Positions 58,923 through 64,000 of a DNA stretch of 64,000 bases are shown piece after piece. The DNA is from VRUE01 sp963729995 (GTDB lineage: Bacteria; Actinomycetota; Thermoleophilia; Solirubrobacterales; 70-9), in contig CAVSPF010000003.1 of NCBI GenBank assembly GCA_963729995.1, positions 620,001 to 684,000 of the forward strand, given 5' to 3'. The notes below the pieces were generated by a model that was given only the letters and a program-made list of their open reading frames with translations, had not been told where the DNA came from and searched no databases. A program made the position numbers and the translations under genes. The stretch's first letter is position 1; the number at the start of each line of letters is the position of its first letter.

Positions 58923-60251
58923 GTGGCGGTGAAGCGGGATTGGGCGTCGCGCCGCCTCCACTTCATCGGGATCGGCGGTGCCGGGATGAGCGGCCTGGCG
59001 CTGGTCTGCCATCGGCTGGGGGCGACGGTGACCGGCAGCGACCGCGCCGGCTCCTCTTATATGGAGCGGTTGCGCGCCGCCGGCCTCGACCCGGCGGTCG
59101 GCCACGACGCCGCCAACGTCCCGGACGGTGCCGAGGTGGTCGTCTCCACCGCGATCGCCGTCGACAACCCGGAGCTGCAGCTGGCCGGCGAGCGAGGTCT
59201 CACCGTCCGTCATCGCGGCGAGGTGCTCGCCGAGCTGTGCAATGAAAAGGGCAGGAGGCTGATTGCCGTCGCCGGAACACATGGCAAGACGACGACCACC
59301 GCGATGCTGGTGTGGGCATTGAAGGCGCTCGATGCCGACCCCTCCTTCTTCGTAGGTGGAGAGGTGCCCGGGTTGGGGCCAGGGGGCTCGACGGCAAACG
59401 CCGGCTGGGGCGAGGGGGAGTGGGTCGTTGCCGAGGCGGACGAGAGCGACGCCAGCTTCCTCGAGCTGAAGCCGGAGATCGCCATCGTGACCAACGTCGA
59501 GATGGACCACCACTCGCGCTGGGGTTCGCTGGCCGAGCTGCGCACGGCGTTCGCTGAGTTTGCCGCGCAGGCCGGTGGCGTTGCCGTGCCGGCGGACGGC
59601 AGCCTCGACGCGCTGGTGGCCGGCAAGCGCAGGATCGGCTTCGACGCTGTCTCTCCGGGTGCGTCCACGCTGCGGCTCGCGGTTCCCGGTCGCCACAACC
59701 TTCTCAATGCGAGGGCGGCGCTGGCCGGCGTCGAGCTGGCCGGCCTGGACGCCGACGCCGCGGCCGCCGCGCTCGCCGAGTTCCCGGGGGTGCGCCGCCG
59801 CCTCGAGCTGAAGGGCGAACGCAACGGCGCCCGCATCTACGACGACTACGCACACCACCCCACGGAGGTCCGCGCGGCGCTCTCGGCGCTGCGGGAGCTC
59901 GGGCCGGAGCGCCTGGTCGCCGTCTTCCAGCCACACCTCTACTCCCGCACCAAGGCACTGGCCGAGGGGTTCGGCGCGGCGCTGGCGCTGGCCGACGAGC
60001 TGGTGGTGCTCGATGTCTATCCGGCTCGCGAGGAGCCGGTCGGCGAGCTGGCCGGCGTCAGCGGCCTCTGGGTGGCGCGCGCCGCCGCCGACCGGATGGG
60101 CGGGCGGCGTGTCCTCTGGGCGCCCACGGTGGAGCGGGCGCGAGCGGCGCTCGATTCGCGACTGGAGCCCGGACAGGTGCTCGTTACGATCGGCGCGGGT
60201 GACGTCTTCAGGCTCGCGGAGGCGCTGGCAGAGAAGGGGGTGGAGGCATGA
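58923..60251 (+). CDS. murC: UDP-MurNAc:L-alanine ligase
   Basis: The 442-residue Mur ligase has FIGIGGAGMSGLALV, VAGTHGKTTTTAML (ATP loop), EADESDASFL and IYDDYAHHPTEV. It adds the first L-Ala to UDP-MurNAc. GTG 58923 has GGGAGG 8 nt upstream. The 58-nt gap after murG carries a weak hairpin (GGTGCTC ... GAGCACC) and is AT-richer than its surroundings. Confidence 0.95.
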   Translation: MAVKRDWASRRLHFIGIGGAGMSGLALVCHRLGATVTGSDRAGSSYMERLRAAGLDPAVGHDAANVPDGAEVVVSTAIAVDNPELQLAGERGLTVRHRGEVLAELCNEKGRRLIAVAGTHGKTTTTAMLVWALKALDADPSFFVGGEVPGLGPGGSTANAGWGEGEWVVAEADESDASFLELKPEIAIVTNVEMDHHSRWGSLAELRTAFAEFAAQAGGVAVPADGSLDALVAGKRRIGFDAVSPGASTLRLAVPGRHNLLNARAALAGVELAGLDADAAAAALAEFPGVRRRLELKGERNGARIYDDYAHHPTEVRAALSALRELGPERLVAVFQPHLYSRTKALAEGFGAALALADELVVLDVYPAREEPVGELAGVSGLWVARAAADRMGGRRVLWAPTVERARAALDSRLEPGQVLVTIGAGDVFRLAEALAEKGVEA

Positions 60252-61162
60252 CCGCTCCTCCCGCAGGGGTCGAGCGCGGCTTCTCCCTCGCCCGGCTGAC
60301 CACCGTCCGCACCGGTGGAGTCGCGGATTGGTTTGCGCGACCCGGCGACGAGACGGCGCTCACGGGGCTGCTGGCCTGGGCGGGAGGCGAGGGAGTGCCG
60401 GTTGCGGTGGTCGGCTCAGGCTCGAACCTGCTGATCGCCGACGAGGGGTTCCGGGGGCTGGCGATCAAGCTCAGTGGGGCGCTTGTGGCGATCGAGCGCG
60501 AGGGCGAGCGCCTTCTCTGCGGCGGTGGCGCCCGTCTCCCGGCGGCGGCGGCGAAGGCTGCCGGCTGGGGGTGGTCGGGCCTCGAGTTCGGCGTCAACAT
60601 CCCCGGCACGGTGGGCGGCGCGGTGAAGATGAACGCCAACGCCTACGGCGGCGAGCTCGCGCGGGTGCTGGAGTGGGTCGACGTCTGCGCCTCCGCGGGG
60701 TGTGACCGTCGCCTGCCCGCACAGCTCGGTTTCGCCTACCGCACCTCCAACCTCGGCCCGGAGGAGATCGTCGCGCGGGCCTCGTTTCGGCTGGCTGCCG
60801 GCGAGCCCGAGGCGATCAGGGCAACGATGGCCGCGATGCGAGAGAGGCGCCACGAGGCCCAGCCCTCCGGGATCAAGACCTTCGGCTCGACCTTCAAGAA
60901 CCCCGACGACGAGAGGGCCGAAGGGCGCACGGCGGGGCAGCTCCTGGAGGCGGCCGGCTGCCGGGGGCTGGGAGTCGGCGGCGCCCGCTTCTCCGAGAAG
61001 CACGCCAACTTCGTCGAGAACAGAGGCGGCGCGACCACAGCAGACGTCCTCGAGCTGATGGCCGAGGGACGTCGCCGCGTCCACGAGCGCTTCGGGGTCG
61101 AGCTGGAGCCGGAGGTGCAGCTGCTGGGCGACCTACGTTGGCCCGGTGGCTGGGAGCTATGA
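60248..61162 (+). CDS. murB: UDP-N-acetylenolpyruvoylglucosamine reductase
   Basis: The 304-residue FAD enzyme has TVRTGGVADWFARP, VVGSGSNLLI, FGVNIPGTVGGAVKMNA and KTFGSTFKNP with the catalytic Ser, and ends with EPEVQLLG with the catalytic Glu. It makes UDP-MurNAc. It is coupled to murC (ATGA) and ftsQ (ATGA). Confidence 0.95.
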   Translation: MTAPPAGVERGFSLARLTTVRTGGVADWFARPGDETALTGLLAWAGGEGVPVAVVGSGSNLLIADEGFRGLAIKLSGALVAIEREGERLLCGGGARLPAAAAKAAGWGWSGLEFGVNIPGTVGGAVKMNANAYGGELARVLEWVDVCASAGCDRRLPAQLGFAYRTSNLGPEEIVARASFRLAAGEPEAIRATMAAMRERRHEAQPSGIKTFGSTFKNPDDERAEGRTAGQLLEAAGCRGLGVGGARFSEKHANFVENRGGATTADVLELMAEGRRRVHERFGVELEPEVQLLGDLRWPGGWEL

Positions 61163-61689
61163 AGCGACGCCTGCTGGCAGCCGTGCTGCTCGTCGCGGCG
61201 GTGGCCGCGATCTACGAGCTCGTTCTCCGCGATACGACGATCGAGCCAAGGCTGACGCTGCCGCGGCCGACGGCAACGATCGGGACCGGATCCAGCGCGG
61301 TGGGCGTTGGGCCCGATGGCACGATCCTCGGCTGGATGCCCCTGCCGGAAGGGGCATCGCTGCCGCGGCTCCCGCTGTCGTCGGTGCCGCCGGGAACGTC
61401 ACGCTTGGGTGGGTCGATGCTCCAGCAGGCCCGCGTGCTCGGCGCTGCGCCGGCGGCCCTGCGTCCGTATGTCGGGAGCAGCTCCTACGGCAAGAGCGGG
61501 GTGGACGTCGTGCTCCGCTCGGGGATCGAACTGCGCTTCGGCGACGCCTCGAATGCGGGTGAGAAGTGGCGGGCGGCGGCCACGGTCCTTGCAGATCCGT
61601 CGATCACGGCGCTCGATTATGTAGACCTGCATGCGCCCCACCGTCCGGCGTTCGCGGGGGCCGGACATCCGCTGCCTCCCCTTCCATGA
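61159..61689 (+). CDS. ftsQ: Short FtsQ/DivIB-like division protein lacking an obvious POTRA domain
   Basis: The 176-residue protein has a basic start, one membrane helix (residues 4-22) and an outside domain whose end (VDVVLRSGIELRFG ... EKWRAAATVLADPSITALDYVDL) matches the FtsQ beta domain. The POTRA domain that normally follows the helix is replaced by a Pro-rich stretch (TLPRPTATIGTG), and the protein is roughly two-thirds the usual length. Position between murB and ftsZ supports FtsQ, which recruits the divisome. Confidence 0.78.
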   Translation: MKRRLLAAVLLVAAVAAIYELVLRDTTIEPRLTLPRPTATIGTGSSAVGVGPDGTILGWMPLPEGASLPRLPLSSVPPGTSRLGGSMLQQARVLGAAPAALRPYVGSSSYGKSGVDVVLRSGIELRFGDASNAGEKWRAAATVLADPSITALDYVDLHAPHRPAFAGAGHPLPPLP

Positions 61690-61788
61690 GCCATCGCGGA
61701 CTGCCTGAAGGACACCTCTCGAAGCGGCATATAGAGCCACAAGCCCCCGCTGGGGAGTGCGGCCAGCGTCTCGTGACCGAACCCTCGA

Positions 61789-61830
61789 CCTAAGGCTTAG
61801 GAACGACGAACCCTCAAGTATGGGTTGAGG
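61789..61830. repeat. Two small inverted repeats between ftsQ and ftsZ
   Basis: CCTAAG-G-CTTAGG (61789-61801) and CCTCAA-N7-TTGAGG (61812-61830) lie 30-70 nt before the ftsZ -35 box. They may be operators or a weak terminator of the upstream operon. The remaining bases of the 323-nt gap (61690-62012) hold no gene that I can see; most of it is promoter and leader of ftsZ. Confidence 0.5.
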
Positions 61831-61860
61831 AAATCGCCTTGCAGGATGGCTCCCGGACGT

Positions 61861-61889
61861 TTGACAGTGGGCCGTGAATGCCCTACGTT
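61861..61889 (+). promoter_or_regulatory. Strong sigma-70-type promoter of ftsZ
   Basis: TTGACA (61861-61866) and TACGTT (61884-61889) are 17 nt apart, the best consensus promoter in the window. The predicted transcript has a leader of about 117 nt before the ftsZ ATG, with a possible stem CCGAGG (61902) / CCTCGG. Confidence 0.8.
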
Positions 61890-62012
61890 GAGCCCAATTT
61901 CCGAGGTTCGGACGGAAGCTTGAACCCTTAAGCCTTGCTGAAGCCTCGGACGGAAACAAGGCTCAACTCAAACGCCAGCCCTCTGTGGCCGGCGAGCTGG
62001 AGAAATCGGGAG

Positions 62013-63092
62013 ATGGAATCCACATACCTGGCCGTGATCAAGGTCGTTGGAGCCGGTGGCGGCGGAACCAATGCCGTCAGTCGCATGGTCGATGCCGGAA
62101 TTCGCGGCGTCGAGTTCGTTGCGGTCAACACCGACGCGCAGGCGCTTCAGGCCTGCGACGCGGACATCAAGCTCTCGATCGGCCAGGAGCTGACCCGCGG
62201 TCTCGGCGCCGGGGGCAACCCCGAGGTCGGCGCGGGCGCCGCCGCGGAGAGCCGCGACGAGATCAAGGAGGCGCTCAAGGGCGCCGACATGGTCTTCGTC
62301 ACCGCGGGCGAGGGAGGTGGCACGGGAACCGGCTCGGCGCCGATCATCGCCGAGATCGCCAAGGAGGAGATCGGCGCGCTCACCGTCGGCGCCGTCACGA
62401 AGCCCTTCGAGTTCGAGGGGAAACGGCGGATGCAGCAGGCGCTCGAGGGCATCGAGAAGCTGCGCAACAACGTCGACACCCTGATCATCGTCCCCAACGA
62501 GAAGCTCCTGCAGGCGGTCGAGCGCCGCACCAGCGTCCTGGAGGCCTTCCGGCAGGCGGATGACATCCTGCGCCAGGGCGTCCAGGGCATCACCGACCTG
62601 ATCACGATTCCGGGGCTGATCAACCTCGACTTCGCCGACGTCCGCACGATCATGCGCGACGCCGGCTCGGCGTTGATGGGCGTTGGCGCCGCCTCCGGTG
62701 AGTCTCGGGCGGTGGACGCCGCCAAGGCGGCGATCACCTCGCCGCTGATCGAGGAGTCGATCAAGGGGGCGACCGGGATGCTGCTCAACATCACCGGTCC
62801 CGAGGACCTCGGCCTGTTCGAGGTCAACGAGGCGGCGCAGCTGGTTCAGGCCGAGGCCGACGACAACGCCAACATCATCTTCGGCTCGGTCGTCGACCAG
62901 GCGATGCGGGACGAGGTTCGCGTCACTGTGATCGCCACGGGCTTTGAAGGGTTCGAGCTGCTGGCACGCTCCCCCCAGCGGGTGCGCCGTCGCTACGAGA
63001 GCCGCCCGCGGATCTCCGCCGACGACACCGACATCCGCAAGCTTCGGGTCAGCGACGACGAAATCGACGTGCCGGGCTTCCTCAAGGATTAG
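62013..63092 (+). CDS. ftsZ: Cell division GTPase FtsZ
   Basis: The 359-residue tubulin homologue has IKVVGAGGGGTNAV, the GTP-binding GGGTGTG (about 101-107), the T7-loop NLDFADVRTIM and a short linker ending with the conserved C-terminal peptide DEIDVPGFLKD. It forms the division ring. The linker is short, as in many deep-branching actinobacteria. ATG 62013 has GGAG 10 nt upstream and follows a strong promoter. Confidence 0.97.
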   Translation: MESTYLAVIKVVGAGGGGTNAVSRMVDAGIRGVEFVAVNTDAQALQACDADIKLSIGQELTRGLGAGGNPEVGAGAAAESRDEIKEALKGADMVFVTAGEGGGTGTGSAPIIAEIAKEEIGALTVGAVTKPFEFEGKRRMQQALEGIEKLRNNVDTLIIVPNEKLLQAVERRTSVLEAFRQADDILRQGVQGITDLITIPGLINLDFADVRTIMRDAGSALMGVGAASGESRAVDAAKAAITSPLIEESIKGATGMLLNITGPEDLGLFEVNEAAQLVQAEADDNANIIFGSVVDQAMRDEVRVTVIATGFEGFELLARSPQRVRRRYESRPRISADDTDIRKLRVSDDEIDVPGFLKD

Positions 63093-63103
63093 TGGGCGGG
63101 GGC

Positions 63104-63173
63104 GGGGCTGTCAGGGGGACCCTCCTCAGGCCGCTTCGCGGGAGTTCCTGAGGAGGGTCCCCCTGACAGCCCC
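63104..63173. repeat. 27-bp perfect palindrome between ftsZ and gcvT
   Basis: The arms 63104-63130 and 63147-63173 are exact reverse complements (start GGGGCTGTCAGGGGGACCCT). The 16-nt loop contains its own small stem CCGC-TTC-GCGG. It lies 12 nt after the ftsZ stop and could stop transcription despite lacking a T-tract. Part of it is repeated at 63199. Confidence 0.85.
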
Positions 63174-63198
63174 ACGGCACGCCTTGGGAGCAGCCGGT

Positions 63199-63236
63199 CC
63201 AGGCCGCTTCGCGGGAGTTCGTGAGGAGGGACTCCC
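63199..63236. repeat. Partial second copy of the ftsZ-gcvT palindrome
   Basis: The run CAGGCCGCTTCGCGGGAGTT plus CGTGAGGAGGG repeats the loop and one arm edge of the element at 63104 with one change. Its end can form GGGAGT/ACTCCC. This points to a mobile or slipping palindromic repeat unit. Confidence 0.65.
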
Positions 63237-63267
63237 GATGGTCCCTTGGTGAATAGCCTTGGGCGCA

Positions 63268-64000
63268 GTGACCGACCTTCCTCGCCGCACGCCTCTCTAC
63301 GAACAGCACGTTGACCTTGGGGCCAAGATCGTGCCGTTCGCGGGGTGGGAGATGCCGGTTTCCTATGAGGGCATCCGCGAGGAGCACTCCGCGGTGCGGA
63401 GGCATGCCGGGATGTTCGACGTCTCCCACATGGGGGAGATCGAGGTCGAGGGGCCGGCGGCGCTTGCCTTTCTGCAGCGGGTCCTCTCCAACGACGTTGC
63501 GGCGATCGACCTCGGCGGCGCCCAGTACTCCTGCCTCTGCGACGAGGAGGGTGGCGTCCTCGACGATCTCTTCGCCTACAGGCTCGGCGGCGACCGCTAC
63601 CTGATCGTCACCAACGCGGCCAACCACGAGGCCGATCTCGCCTGGCTGGGTCGCTGGAGCCGCGGCTTCGACGTCGCCGTGCGCGACGTCGCCGACCGCT
63701 ACGCGATGCTGGCGGTGCAGGGGCCACACGCGCGCGAGCTCGTTGCCCGCACGCTCGAGATCGGGCTGCCCTCCCGGATGCGGGCCGTCGCCGCGCGGGT
63801 CGGCGACCGGCCGGCACTGGTTTGCGGCACCGGTTACACCGGCGAGGACGGGGTGGAGCTGCTGCTCGACCCCGACGTGGCGCCGGCGATTTGGACCGAG
63901 CTGCTCGATGCCGGCGCGGTCCCCTGCGGGCTCGGCGCCCGCGACACGCTGCGCCTCGAGGTCTGCTTCCACCTGCACGGCAATGACCTGACTCCCGACC
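63268..64000 (+). CDS. gcvT: Aminomethyltransferase (glycine cleavage T protein), 5' part
   Basis: The 244 visible codons begin with TDLPRRTPLYEQHVDLGAKI, followed by VPFAGWEMPVSYEG, HAGMFDVSHMGEI and GYTGEDGVELL, all typical of GcvT. With folate it releases ammonia from the aminomethyl-lipoyl H protein. The gene runs past the right edge. GTG 63268 is preceded by TAGCCT at 8 nt without a ribosome site, fitting a leaderless mRNA. Confidence 0.94.
   Translation, partial: MTDLPRRTPLYEQHVDLGAKIVPFAGWEMPVSYEGIREEHSAVRRHAGMFDVSHMGEIEVEGPAALAFLQRVLSNDVAAIDLGGAQYSCLCDEEGGVLDDLFAYRLGGDRYLIVTNAANHEADLAWLGRWSRGFDVAVRDVADRYAMLAVQGPHARELVARTLEIGLPSRMRAVAARVGDRPALVCGTGYTGEDGVELLLDPDVAPAIWTELLDAGAVPCGLGARDTLRLEVCFHLHGNDLTPD

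Overview
The window is GC-rich, gene-dense bacterial chromosome. Several things point to a high-GC actinobacterium of the Thermoleophilia (Solirubrobacterales-like) type: a complete dcw cell-wall/division cluster without ftsA, a secreted protein family typical of that class, meso-diaminopimelate-type MurE, and many genes that appear leaderless, with a TANNNT box 6-8 nt before the start codon. This placement is inference from gene content; no rRNA is present. I found no tRNA, rRNA, insertion sequence or CRISPR array.

Left arm (1-9.0 kb, minus strand): a c-type cytochrome module. A TPR protein, CcdA, ResB and CcsA (cut by the window edge) form a System II cytochrome c maturation operon. Upstream lie three paralogous secreted hexaheme cytochromes, an anchored NHL-propeller protein and a second TPR protein. 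The three inferred transcription units share a conserved upstream element (copies at 3479, 4804 and 8946). A two-component system (9.0-11.1 kb) follows, then two radical SAM/SPASM enzymes resembling AhbC/AhbD of the siroheme-dependent heme route (11.3-13.6 kb). Next is a copper-type CsoR with a perfect operator, then an FAD oxidoreductase, two acyl-CoA dehydrogenases and an acetoacetate-decarboxylase-like protein (13.7-18.7 kb).

Middle (18.7-29.6 kb): two similar NarL-type regulators and a GAF-domain histidine kinase, a secreted trypsin-like protease, a secreted Thermoleophilia-type protein, a kelch/propeller protein, a b6-type split cytochrome b locus and an NRAMP-family transporter.

29.66-36.2 kb (plus strand) is the most unusual part. 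An adenosylcobalamin riboswitch heads an operon of two exported DUF4430 (transcobalamin beta-domain-like) proteins, an ECF transporter T component, a fused double ECF ATPase, and an S component fused to an extracellular alpha/alpha-toroid domain of the prenyltransferase/squalene-cyclase type. Both domain types of animal B12 carriers thus sit in one B12-regulated bacterial uptake operon.

36.3-42.2 kb holds a nitroreductase, GlpD, a transaldolase-family enzyme, a Rho-like protein with a degenerate P-loop, a PHP phosphatase and a PfkB kinase. 42.4-47.3 kb is a regulator/kinase plus Tad-type secretion operon (cpaB, cpaF, tadB, tadC) without a visible pilin. 47.4-63.1 kb is the dcw cluster: mraZ-rsmH-ftsL-ftsI-murE-murF-mraY-murD-ftsW-murG-murC-murB-ftsQ-ftsZ, with MraZ-type repeats over the first promoter and a separate strong promoter before ftsZ. 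A 27-bp perfect hairpin separates ftsZ from gcvT, which runs off the right edge.
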